From contig SKQI01000138.1 in assembly GCA_007119095.1 (NCBI GenBank), forward strand, positions 1 through 5,334: a DNA stretch of 5,334 bases. Reading direction: 5' to 3'. A program made the translations under genes and the position numbers. A model generated the notes under the pieces. It searched no databases. It was not told where the DNA came from and worked only from the letters and a program-made list of their open reading frames with translations. Numbering within the stretch: the first letter of the stretch is position 1; each line of letters begins with the position of its first letter. The DNA comes from Wenzhouxiangella sp. Its GTDB lineage: Bacteria; Pseudomonadota; Gammaproteobacteria; Xanthomonadales; Wenzhouxiangellaceae. Below, piece by piece: positions 1 through 5,334 of the stretch.

Positions 1-930
1 CAGACCGAAGCACGGGCCATCCAGGGATTGACCGACCGCCTCGATCGGCGGTTTGTTGCCGCCTGTGAAATGATGCTCGGCTGCCAGGGCCATTTAATCG
101 TCACCGGCATGGGCAAATCCGGACACATCGGCCACAAGATTGCCGCCACCCTGGCCTCGACCGGCACGCCGGCCTTTTTCGTCCACCCGGCCGAGGCCAG
201 CCACGGTGACCTGGGGATGATCCGGCGCGAAGACCTGTTGCTGGCCCTGTCCAACTCCGGTGAAACTGAAGAAGTCCTGCGCCTGCTGCCGGTACTGAAA
301 CGTTTGGGCATTGGCCTGATTGCGATGACCGGCAAGCCCGGATCCACCCTGGCACGACATGCCGATATTCACCTCGATACCAGTGTCGATCAGGAAGCCT
401 GCCCGCTGGGACTGGCGCCAACCGCCTCGACGTCTGCCCAGCTGGCACTGGGCGATGCGCTCGCCGTTGCCCTGCTGGACGCACGCGGCTTTACCGCCGA
501 GGACTTTGCGCGTTCACATCCCGGCGGCAAGCTTGGTCGGCGTTTATTGGTCAGCATTGCCGATGTCATGCACGGCGGCGGCGATCTGCCCAGAGTCAGC
601 ATGGAAGCCAGCCTGGCCGATGCCATCGTCGAAATGACCCGCAGCCGGCTAGGCATGTGCGCGGTGCTCGACAAGCACAAACGCATCGCCGGCGTCGTGA
701 CCGATGGCGACCTGCGACGCCATGTCGATGAACTGGGCAACATTCGGGAAACACCGGTCAAGCGCATCATGACGGCAAACCCGCGTACCATCAGTGCCGA
801 TGAGCTGGCGGCCAAGGCCGTGGAAGTCATGCAGCATCACCGCATCCAGGGCCTGTTGGTCACCGATGCCGACGGGCAGCTGATCGGCGCGCTCAATTTT
901 CAGGATCTGCTTCAGGCCGGCGTGGTATGA
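1..930 (+). CDS. kdsD: Arabinose-5-phosphate isomerase KdsD, 5'-truncated by window edge
   Basis: It interconverts D-ribulose 5-phosphate and D-arabinose 5-phosphate in the cytoplasm, the first step of Kdo synthesis for LPS. The frame is open from base 1 (309 codons visible). Comparison from memory with the 328-residue E. coli protein suggests about 20 codons are missing, so the TTG at 28 is internal and not the start. Counting from base 1, a SIS sugar-isomerase domain covers roughly residues 25-170. It has GMGKSGH (Lys39), SNSGETEE (Glu91), QEACPLGLAPT (Glu132) and SHPGG (His173), which match the four catalytic residues Lys59, Glu111, Glu152 and His193 of E. coli KdsD. Two CBS domains follow, at about 187-240 (with VTDGDLRR) and 252-309. 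The C-terminus DLLQAGVV is close to the E. coli end DLLRAGVV. The stop overlaps the kdsC start by 4 bases (ATGA), suggesting translational coupling. The CBS pair separates it from SIS-only paralogues. Identification is firm. Confidence 0.97.
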   Translation, partial: QTEARAIQGLTDRLDRRFVAACEMMLGCQGHLIVTGMGKSGHIGHKIAATLASTGTPAFFVHPAEASHGDLGMIRREDLLLALSNSGETEEVLRLLPVLKRLGIGLIAMTGKPGSTLARHADIHLDTSVDQEACPLGLAPTASTSAQLALGDALAVALLDARGFTAEDFARSHPGGKLGRRLLVSIADVMHGGGDLPRVSMEASLADAIVEMTRSRLGMCAVLDKHKRIAGVVTDGDLRRHVDELGNIRETPVKRIMTANPRTISADELAAKAVEVMQHHRIQGLLVTDADGQLIGALNFQDLLQAGVV

Positions 931-1463
931 ACCGGCCGCTTTCTGAAACCATACGGAGCAAGGCGCTGGCAATCCGCGCCGCCGTTTTCGACGTCGACGG
1001 CGTCCTGACCGATGGTCGACTTCATTACAGCGAAGACGGCAACGAGTCCAAGTCCTTCCACACCCGTGACGGGCTAGGCATCAAGGCTTTGATCAGCCAG
1101 GGTATTGTTGTCAGCGTCATCACCGCTCGCCAATCTGCCATTGTTGCCAGGCGCATGCAGGAACTGGGCATCGAACATTACCTGCAGGGCTGCCGCGACA
1201 AGCGTTCCGGCCTGGCCGAGCTGGCCGAACGGTTTGCGCTGAGCCCATCACAGATCGCCTACATGGGCGATGACCTGGTTGACTGGCCCGCCCTTGACCA
1301 GGCTGGCCTGAAATGCGCGCCTGCCGATGCCGATGCCTGGATAAGGCAACAATGCGACGTCGTTACCGTGGCACCGGGCGGCCGGGGAGCGGCCAGAGAA
1401 CTCTGCGAACTGATTCTGGCCGCCCAGGGCAAACTCGACGCCTGGCGGCGCGGCTTTCAATGA
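927..1463 (+). CDS. kdsC: 3-deoxy-D-manno-octulosonate 8-phosphate phosphatase KdsC
   Basis: It removes phosphate from Kdo-8-phosphate to release Kdo, the third step of Kdo synthesis, in the cytoplasm. The protein has 178 residues, usual for the capless C0-type HAD phosphatases that act as tetramers. Motif I is FDVDGVLTDG, with nucleophile Asp22 and acid/base Asp24. Motif II is VITARQS (Thr66), motif III is the lysine in CRDKRSG (Lys92), and motif IV is MGDDLVDW (Asp115, Asp116, Asp119, for Mg2+). The C-terminal GGRGAARELCELIL (151-164) matches the family tail that reaches the neighbouring active site. All catalytic residues are present. The ATG at 927 overlaps the kdsD stop by 4 bases, and its own TGA overlaps the lptC ATG by 4 bases. 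No strong Shine-Dalgarno is visible, in keeping with coupled translation. There is no N-terminal fusion: KdsD and KdsC are separate proteins. Confidence 0.97.
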   Translation: MNRPLSETIRSKALAIRAAVFDVDGVLTDGRLHYSEDGNESKSFHTRDGLGIKALISQGIVVSVITARQSAIVARRMQELGIEHYLQGCRDKRSGLAELAERFALSPSQIAYMGDDLVDWPALDQAGLKCAPADADAWIRQQCDVVTVAPGGRGAARELCELILAAQGKLDAWRRGFQ

Positions 1464-2092
1464 CCTGGCGCCAGCTCGCACTGGCCGGCCTGGCCCTGGC
1501 ACTGGCTTTCGGCGTGCGCTGGTGGTGGCCATCGGAGCGCTCGCCTGCTGTCCTGCCCAGCTTGCCCGACCCGCGTTTCGACTACACCCTCGAAAACTTC
1601 TCCGCCCGCTTCAGCAACGATGCCGGAGAACTGGAGCTTCTGGTATCCGGCCCCAGGCTGGTGCATGATTCGATTGCACGCACGGCCACGCTGGAACAGC
1701 CCCGTTTCCTGTTCGAGCCAGATGGCGGCGACTGGCGAGGCACGGCCGATCTCGCGCGTTTCGAACGCGACGACGACCTACTGCTGCTGGAGGGTAACGT
1801 GCGGATCACCCAAGCTCTGGAGCAGGGCGCCATCATGCTCACCGGCGAGCGGCTGCAGCATGACCGCCAGGCGCGTACAATCAGCAGCCACCAAACGGTG
1901 GAAATACGCCGGCCGGGAACTTGGCTGCGTGCCGGGGGCCTGAGAATGGAACTGGACGATGACACCATCGAGCTATTCAATGACGTACACGCGCAATCCG
2001 ACATCGCAAACCCGCTGGCCATTACTCCTGTTGATGCTTCTGCTGTTGCCGCTGCTGGCCCTGGCCGAGGAAAAACGCGAACCACCGATTGA
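1460..2092 (+). CDS. lptC: LPS export protein LptC (inner-membrane bitopic)
   Basis: LptC sits in the inner membrane with LptB2FG and passes LPS from the transporter to LptA. The 210-residue product has one N-terminal membrane segment (about residues 4-19, LALAGLALALAF) followed by basic and Trp residues (RWWWP). A periplasmic beta-jellyroll domain follows: DYTLENFSARFSNDAG (41-56), LEGNVRI (110-116), and a C-terminal part around LRAGGLRMELDDDTIELFNDV (156-176) that resembles the E. coli LptC end. The start at 1460 is chosen because it begins just before the membrane segment and overlaps kdsC by ATGA; the frame is open upstream to 1313, but that part lies over kdsC. E. coli LptC has 191 residues. 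The extra length here is an Ala/Gly-rich tail (about 186-210) read in the same DNA as the lptA signal peptide, so it is probably unconserved. Sequence similarity in this family is weak, so context and topology support the name. Confidence 0.92.
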   Translation: MTWRQLALAGLALALAFGVRWWWPSERSPAVLPSLPDPRFDYTLENFSARFSNDAGELELLVSGPRLVHDSIARTATLEQPRFLFEPDGGDWRGTADLARFERDDDLLLLEGNVRITQALEQGAIMLTGERLQHDRQARTISSHQTVEIRRPGTWLRAGGLRMELDDDTIELFNDVHAQSDIANPLAITPVDASAVAAAGPGRGKTRTTD

Positions 2093-2555
2093 AATCGACA
2101 GCGAGGCGGGCGGCATCGATGCTCGGACGGGCGCTTACTGGATGCGCGACAACATACGTATCCAGCGAGGAGCGCTACGGGTCCGCGCCGACGAAGGTCG
2201 GTCCTTCACCAACGAGGAAGGACAAGTCACCCGCATCGAGCTCTCCGGCTCACCTACCACCTGGCAAGACGTCCTCGAAGACGGCAGCGATGTCAATGGT
2301 CGCTCGCAGGAAATTGTCTATGACTTCCTGGCCAATACCATCACGATGATTGGTGACGCGCATATCCAGAATGTTCAGGGCGCCTTCAGCGGTTCGAAGC
2401 TTGTCTATGACCTTGCCACGCAGAACCTGGTGGGCGATGGCGGCGTGCGCCTGGTAATCGAGCCGCCGGCAACGTCGCCCAACAGGGGCCAGCAGCAAGC
2501 ACCCGGCAACAATGAACCAGAGCCGGATACCCCGGACGAGTGGGATCCTCGTTGA
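1980..2555 (+). CDS. lptA: LPS transport periplasmic protein LptA
   Basis: LptA oligomerises into the periplasmic bridge that carries LPS from LptC to LptD. With the ATG at 1980 the precursor has 191 residues. It has a basic n-region (Arg5, Arg12), a very leucine-rich core (15-28) and a likely signal-peptidase I site after LALA (Ala29), followed by EEKREPPIEIDSEAGG. The OstA-like beta-jellyroll domain covers about 35-160: PIEIDSEAGGIDARTG, an NIRIQRGALRVRADEG strand pair, VYDFLANTITMIGDAHIQ, and GSKLVYDLATQNLVGDGGVRLVI. The tail (162-191) is rich in Pro, Gln, Asn and acidic residues and looks disordered. An in-frame ATG at 1959 adds 7 residues and has a better ribosome site (GGAA at 1948-1951, 7 bases away) than 1980 (GAG at 1970-1972), so the start is uncertain. 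The gene overlaps lptC by 113 bases (134 from 1959) in the +1 frame and ends 4 bases before lptB. Confidence 0.93.
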   Translation: MTYTRNPTSQTRWPLLLLMLLLLPLLALAEEKREPPIEIDSEAGGIDARTGAYWMRDNIRIQRGALRVRADEGRSFTNEEGQVTRIELSGSPTTWQDVLEDGSDVNGRSQEIVYDFLANTITMIGDAHIQNVQGAFSGSKLVYDLATQNLVGDGGVRLVIEPPATSPNRGQQQAPGNNEPEPDTPDEWDPR

Positions 2556-2559
2556 CGCC

Positions 2560-3279
2560 ATGCTGGTTGCCGAACAGCTGGTCAAACGCTACGGTGGTCG
2601 GGCCGTCGTCCACGATGTCAGCCTGGATGTAGCGCGCGGAGAAATCGTTGGCCTGCTCGGACCCAATGGTGCCGGCAAGACAACAACCTTTTACATGGTC
2701 GTTGGCCTGGTTCCATGCGATGGCGGGCGCATTCGTATCGGCGACACCGACCTGACCCGGGCCAACATGCACCAGCGCGCCCGCAAGGGCCTGGGCTACC
2801 TTCCCCAGGAGGCCTCGATCTTCCGCAAGCTCAGCGTGGCCGACAACATCATGGCCATTCTGGAGCTGCGCAAGGATTTGAATCGAGAGCAGCGGCGCAA
2901 TGAACTGGGCCGCCTGATGGACGACTTTCATGTCTCTCACCTCGCCGATCAGGCGGGCGTCTCGCTGTCAGGTGGTGAGCGCCGCCGGGTGGAAATCGCC
3001 CGAGCACTGGCCGGCAACCCCAACTTCATTCTGCTCGATGAGCCCTTCGCCGGCGTCGACCCGATCTCGGTGGGCGAAATTCAGCGCATCGTCAAGCAGC
3101 TCACCGAACGCGACATCGGCATTCTGATCACCGATCACAACGTCCGCGAAACCTTGGGCATCTGCGACCGCGCCTACATCATCAGCGAAGGCCGGGTGCT
3201 GACCCACGGGAGGCCGGAGGATGTGATGGCGGATGAGAATGTGAGGAATGTCTATCTAGGAAAAGAATTTCGGCTTTAG
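2560..3279 (+). CDS. lptB: LPS export ABC transporter ATP-binding protein LptB
   Basis: LptB is the cytoplasmic ATPase; as a dimer with LptF and LptG it powers extraction of LPS from the inner membrane. The 239 residues (E. coli has 241) contain all ABC motifs: Walker A GPNGAGKTT (34-42, Lys40), Q-loop YLPQEASIF (Gln83), signature LSGGE (136-140), Walker B FILLDE (156-161, catalytic Glu161), D-loop GVDP (165-168) and H-switch TDHNVRE (His193). The sequence QEASIFRKLS and the C-terminus VYLGKEFRL are typical of LptB and separate it from LivF/LivG-type ATPases. The start at 2560 fits the E. coli N-terminus (ATG, then a short strand, then the A-loop Tyr11). An in-frame ATG at 2512 would run back into lptA and was not chosen. 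No clear Shine-Dalgarno is visible, so it may depend on ribosomes finishing lptA 4 bases upstream. It is the last gene of the operon here. Confidence 0.98.
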   Translation: MLVAEQLVKRYGGRAVVHDVSLDVARGEIVGLLGPNGAGKTTTFYMVVGLVPCDGGRIRIGDTDLTRANMHQRARKGLGYLPQEASIFRKLSVADNIMAILELRKDLNREQRRNELGRLMDDFHVSHLADQAGVSLSGGERRRVEIARALAGNPNFILLDEPFAGVDPISVGEIQRIVKQLTERDIGILITDHNVRETLGICDRAYIISEGRVLTHGRPEDVMADENVRNVYLGKEFRL

Positions 3280-3291
3280 CGGCGCCTGATT

Positions 3292-3310
3292 ATCGCCGTG
3301 TCTCGGCGAT
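3292..3310 (+). terminator. Short hairpin after lptB, possible weak terminator
   Basis: ATCGCCG (3292-3298) and CGGCGAT (3304-3310) are perfect 7-base inverted repeats around the 5-base loop TGTCT, starting 12 bases after the lptB stop. The position suits the 3' end of the kds-lpt operon. There is no run of T after the stem (CGGGCTTCG follows), so it is not a standard intrinsic terminator. It could instead stabilise the mRNA end or be chance. Confidence 0.3.
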
Positions 3311-3332
3311 CGGGCTTCGTTCGGGTTCGGAC

Positions 3333-3411
3333 GCCGTCCTCGGGCGGTGAATTCCGCTTCGGTTCGACGCAGTGGCGAGGCCCTCAGCGAAATCCCCCAC
3401 CCGAGGACGGC
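3333..3411. repeat. Imperfect inverted repeat in the lptB/aldolase convergent spacer
   Basis: GCCGTCCTCGGG (3333-3344) is exactly reverse-complementary to CCCGAGGACGGC (3400-3411). The match continues inward at 9 of 13 positions, giving arms 3333-3357 and 3387-3411 (21 of 25 matched) around a 29-base loop. It lies between two genes that converge, so the folded RNA could mark the end of transcripts from both sides, although neither side has a T run. A repeated extragenic palindrome is the other possibility. Its family is not recognised. Confidence 0.55.
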
Positions 3412-3464
3412 TTGCTAATTCTTGATCTCGAGGGCCTGGAGGCGCGGCCAAGACACGGCGCTAA

Positions 3465-4493
3465 TCAGGTGCGGTTTAGGGCTTGTAGGAGGTCGGTGAC
3501 GGCTTGCTTGGTGGTGGACCAGGAGCAGACCAGGCGGGCCAGGTCGGTGTAGCCGGGCCAGATGTGGAATTCGAAGCCCAGTGCCTTCAGCTCGGCCAGC
3601 TTTTCCGGTGTTGCCCGCATGAATACTTCGTTGGCCTCTACCGGCCACTCCAGCGCAGTGTCCGGACTTTGCTCGATGCCGCGGGCCAGTTCGGCAGCGC
3701 GTTGATTGGCCTGGCCGGCCAATTTCAGCCAGAGATCGTCTTCCAGCATGGCCAAAAGCTGGGCTGACACGTAGCGCATTTTCGACAGCAGATGCCCACC
3801 GCGCTTGCGGCGGCGCTCCATGCCCTCCAGCCAGTCCGGGCGGCCGAACACGACGATCGCCTCGGCAGTGATTGCACCATTCTTGGTCGCACCGAACGAC
3901 AGCACATCGACCCCGGCCTGCCAGGTAACTTCGGCCGGACGGCAGCCCAGCCAGTCCACGGCATTGGCAAAGCGCGCGCCGTCCATGTGCAGAAACAAGC
4001 CGCGATCGTGGGCAACCTCGGCCAGGGCCCCAATTTCCTCGGGCCGATAAATGGTCCCGCACTCGGTTGCCTGGGTGATGGAAACGACCGCGGGCTTGAC
4101 GTTGTGAACCCCGTGCACGCCTGCCGAGTCCACGGCGGCTGCGACCTCGGCAGCGTTAAGCCGGGCGTTGTCGCCATCCAGCGCGACCAGCTTGGCACCG
4201 TGGGTATAGAATTCCGGCGCCCCGCCCTCGTCGTTATGGATATGGGCCTGGCGATGACAGATCACCGCGCCCCAGGGCGGACTGATTTCGGCCAGGCTGA
4301 CGCAGTTGGCGGCAGTCCCCGTCGCCACCGGCAGCACGTGGCATTCAGTCTCGAAAAGTGCCGAAAAGCGCTCATCCAGTAGTTTACTGTAGCGATCGTT
4401 GGCATAAGCCGTGGCGAAACCCTCGTTTGCTTCGACCAGGGCCTTGATCACCGCCGGGTGGGCAGGGGCTTCGTTGTCGCTTTTGAAATTCAT
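3465..4493 (-). CDS. Low-specificity L-threonine aldolase (PLP-dependent)
   Basis: This enzyme cleaves L-threonine or L-allo-threonine to glycine and acetaldehyde in the cytoplasm; related substrates such as beta-phenylserine are often accepted. The 342 residues are a usual length for fold-type I aldolases of the beta-eliminating lyase family. Visible motifs are SDNEAPAHPAV at the N-terminus, the phosphate-binding loop ATGTAAN (57-63), AHIHNDEGGAPEF with His84 expected to stack on PLP, ITQATECGTIYRPEE (139-153), HMDGARFANA (169-178, with Asp171 for the PLP nitrogen and Arg174), and the Schiff-base lysine in FGATKNG (Lys204). The GGAPEF and QATECGT motifs look closer to Pseudomonas-type enzymes than to E. 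coli LtaE. I therefore leave the symbol blank, though ltaE or ltaA may be used. The ATG at 4493 is the natural start for this family, but no clear ribosome site precedes it. It is a single gene, convergent with lptB and divergent from hrpA, with no functional link visible to either. Confidence 0.95.
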   Translation of the reverse strand: MNFKSDNEAPAHPAVIKALVEANEGFATAYANDRYSKLLDERFSALFETECHVLPVATGTAANCVSLAEISPPWGAVICHRQAHIHNDEGGAPEFYTHGAKLVALDGDNARLNAAEVAAAVDSAGVHGVHNVKPAVVSITQATECGTIYRPEEIGALAEVAHDRGLFLHMDGARFANAVDWLGCRPAEVTWQAGVDVLSFGATKNGAITAEAIVVFGRPDWLEGMERRRKRGGHLLSKMRYVSAQLLAMLEDDLWLKLAGQANQRAAELARGIEQSPDTALEWPVEANEVFMRATPEKLAELKALGFEFHIWPGYTDLARLVCSWSTTKQAVTDLLQALNRT

Positions 4494-4533
4494 GAGTTGG
4501 GGCGGGAAGACGTGAGAGCGAAGAAGGGAGAGG

Positions 4534-4564
4534 ATAATACGGCGCGGACCTCATTGATCGTAAA
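4534..4564 (-). promoter_or_regulatory. Possible sigma70-type promoter for the threonine aldolase gene
   Basis: On the minus strand, TATTAT (4539 down to 4534) matches the -10 consensus at 5 of 6 positions. TTTACG (4564 down to 4559) matches the -35 consensus at 4 of 6. The spacer of 19 bases is longer than the preferred 17. Transcription would begin near 4527, giving a leader of about 33 bases. This is a pattern match only; the region is AT-rich enough for chance hits. Confidence 0.25.
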
Positions 4565-4583
4565 GGCAACAACAAAATCTTTG

Positions 4584-4668
4584 GAACGCGAAGCAGAAAA
4601 GCAGCGAAGAAGCGAAGACGATTAAGTTTTAAAGAGTTTTTTCTTTGCTTCTTCGCTGCTTTGCGTTC
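4584..4668. repeat. Long hairpin made of tandem 8-base units in divergent spacer
   Basis: The left arm (4584-4618) and right arm (4642-4668) are inverted copies with a 23-base AT-rich loop. Without one extra 8-base block on the left, 27 of 27 positions pair in a plus-strand RNA, 25 as Watson-Crick pairs and 2 as G-U. Pairing continues weakly outward to about 4579 and 4673. From 4588 the left arm is four octamers: GCGAAGCA, GAAAAGCA, GCGAAGAA, GCGAAGAC. The right arm, read in reverse complement, has three. A T run (4675-4680) follows the right arm, so the element looks like a terminator facing hrpA, yet no gene enters from that side. It is more likely a dispersed extragenic repeat or small non-coding element. 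The surrounding 120 bases (4561-4680) have only 45 G+C, unlike the flanking genes. Confidence 0.75.
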
Positions 4669-4742
4669 AAAAGGTTTTTTCTGTTCGCGCCCCGACAGCG
4701 ACCTCTGAACTAAGCTCCAGCACTTTGCGAGAATACTGGTCA

Positions 4743-5334
4743 ATGCTTTCTTCCATTCATCCTGAGCAAGTCATGCAGCGTGACCTGGCGTGGCTCAAGC
4801 GGCGGCGGGCGCAGCTGACCCGGTTTCGCGGGCCGGCGGACAAGCGAGCTCGGCTGCAGCAGCAGTTTGACCAGCGCCTGGAAAAGTCCATGGCCCAGCT
4901 CGCACAACGAGTCAAGTCTCTTCCCGCGGTTACGACCCCGACCGAGCTGCCGATCAGCCGCCATGTCGACGCCATAGTCGATGCGATCCGCGACAACCCG
5001 GTGGTGATCGTGGCCGGCGAGACCGGCTCCGGAAAATCCACCCAGCTACCGAAGCTTTGCCTGGCCGCCGGGCGCGGCCAGCGCGGCCTGATTGGTTGTA
5101 CCCAGCCGCGCCGCATCGCCGCCCGCTCAGTGGCCCGACGCGTAGCCGAAGAAATGGGCTCGGAGCTGGGCCAGCAGGTCGGCTATCAGGTGCGCTTCAA
5201 CGAACAGGCATCGGCCGACAGCTACATCAAGTTCATGACCGATGGCATCCTGCTGGCCGAGATCCATCGCGACCGCCACCTTGATGCCTACGACACGCTG
5301 ATCATCGACGAGGCGCACGAGCGCAGTCTCAATA
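4743..5334 (+). CDS. hrpA: ATP-dependent RNA helicase HrpA (DEAH-box), N-terminal part, cut by window edge
   Basis: HrpA is a cytoplasmic DEAH-box RNA helicase; in E. coli it acts in mRNA processing and in rescue of stalled or collided ribosomes. Only 197 codons are visible, and full-length relatives are about 1,300 residues. The N-terminal 60 residues are basic and probably helical (LKRRRAQLTRFRG; RLQQQFDQRLEKSMAQL), as in E. coli HrpA. The RecA1 domain follows: LPISRHVDAIVDAIRDN (69-85), Walker A AGETGSGKST (91-100), motif Ia TQPRRIAARSVA (120-131), GYQVRF (147-152), MTDGILLAEI (165-174), and motif II DEAHERSLN (189-197), where the window ends. The N-terminal extension favours HrpA over HrpB. 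The start may be ATG 4743 (weak GAGAA at 4729-4733) or the in-frame ATG 4773. A weak promoter-like pair, CTGAAC (4705-4710) and GAGAAT (4729-4734), would place the transcript start almost at 4743. The gene is divergent from the aldolase. Confidence 0.96.
   Translation, partial: MLSSIHPEQVMQRDLAWLKRRRAQLTRFRGPADKRARLQQQFDQRLEKSMAQLAQRVKSLPAVTTPTELPISRHVDAIVDAIRDNPVVIVAGETGSGKSTQLPKLCLAAGRGQRGLIGCTQPRRIAARSVARRVAEEMGSELGQQVGYQVRFNEQASADSYIKFMTDGILLAEIHRDRHLDAYDTLIIDEAHERSLN

Noticed and set aside
1..27. kdsD starting at TTG 28
   Set aside because: The frame is open to base 1 and the upstream residues align with E. coli KdsD, so the true start is outside the window.
390..830. Antisense open frame of 146 codons over kdsD
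   Set aside because: It has Ser/Ala/Arg-rich composition with no motif, and is the mirror of a conserved gene in GC-rich DNA.
1313..1459. In-frame upstream extension of lptC with an earlier start at 1313
   Set aside because: It lies inside kdsC, gives a Cys/Arg-rich sequence before the membrane segment, and the ATGA overlap start at 1460 fits the family.
1959..2092. Frameshift in lptC rather than a true overlap with lptA
   Set aside because: Both frames make sense on their own: LptC ends its domain before the overlap, and lptA begins with a convincing signal peptide, so no frameshift is needed.
2512..2559. Earlier start of lptB at 2512
   Set aside because: It would add 16 residues absent from E. 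coli LptB and overlap the lptA end; ATG 2560 matches the family N-terminus.
3298..3552. Open frame of 84 codons in the lptB/aldolase spacer
   Set aside because: It runs through the inverted repeat into the aldolase 3' end, with no ribosome site and no protein-like motif.
3792..4382. Plus-strand open frame of 196 codons over the threonine aldolase gene
   Set aside because: The minus-strand aldolase has all PLP-enzyme motifs; the opposite frame shows no recognisable domain.
4588..4619. CRISPR-like array or simple satellite
   Set aside because: Units are 8 bases with no spacers, and they form one arm of a hairpin.
4384..4743. Minus-strand open frame of 119 codons covering the octamer hairpin
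   Set aside because: Its Lys/Arg-rich stretch is just the translated repeat, and it overlaps the aldolase N-terminus in another frame.

Overview
The window is a GC-rich stretch of a Gram-negative chromosome. It most resembles a gammaproteobacterium, because it carries the Kdo-synthesis and LPS-transport gene order kdsD-kdsC-lptC-lptA-lptB and the start of a proteobacterial-type hrpA helicase gene. I cannot name a genus from the sequence alone.

Positions 1-3279 (+ strand) form one tightly packed operon. A 5'-truncated arabinose-5-phosphate isomerase (kdsD) and the Kdo-8-phosphate phosphatase (kdsC) catalyse the first and third steps of Kdo synthesis. LptC (inner-membrane bitopic), LptA (periplasmic bridge) and LptB (cytoplasmic ATPase) are three parts of the machine that moves finished LPS to the outer membrane. 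The genes are joined by two 4-base ATGA overlaps, one unusually long lptC/lptA overlap of at least 113 bases, and a 4-base gap before lptB. The operon thus links making an essential LPS sugar with exporting the LPS that contains it.

Positions 3280-3464 are a convergent intergenic region with a short hairpin just after lptB and a larger imperfect inverted repeat. The rpoN gene that follows lptB in E. coli and many relatives is not there. Positions 3465-4493 (- strand) hold a complete low-specificity L-threonine aldolase of the PLP fold-type I family.

Positions 4494-4742 separate two divergent genes. This spacer contains an AT-rich island (45 G+C in the 120 bases 4561-4680) with a long hairpin built from tandem 8-base units. 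From 4743 to the window end is the N-terminal part of an HrpA-type DEAH-box RNA helicase, cut off just after its DEAH motif. No stretch longer than 300 bases lacks a gene.

No new multi-gene system is visible. The items most worth a second look are the octamer hairpin, the dual-frame lptC/lptA overlap, and the break in gene order after lptB.
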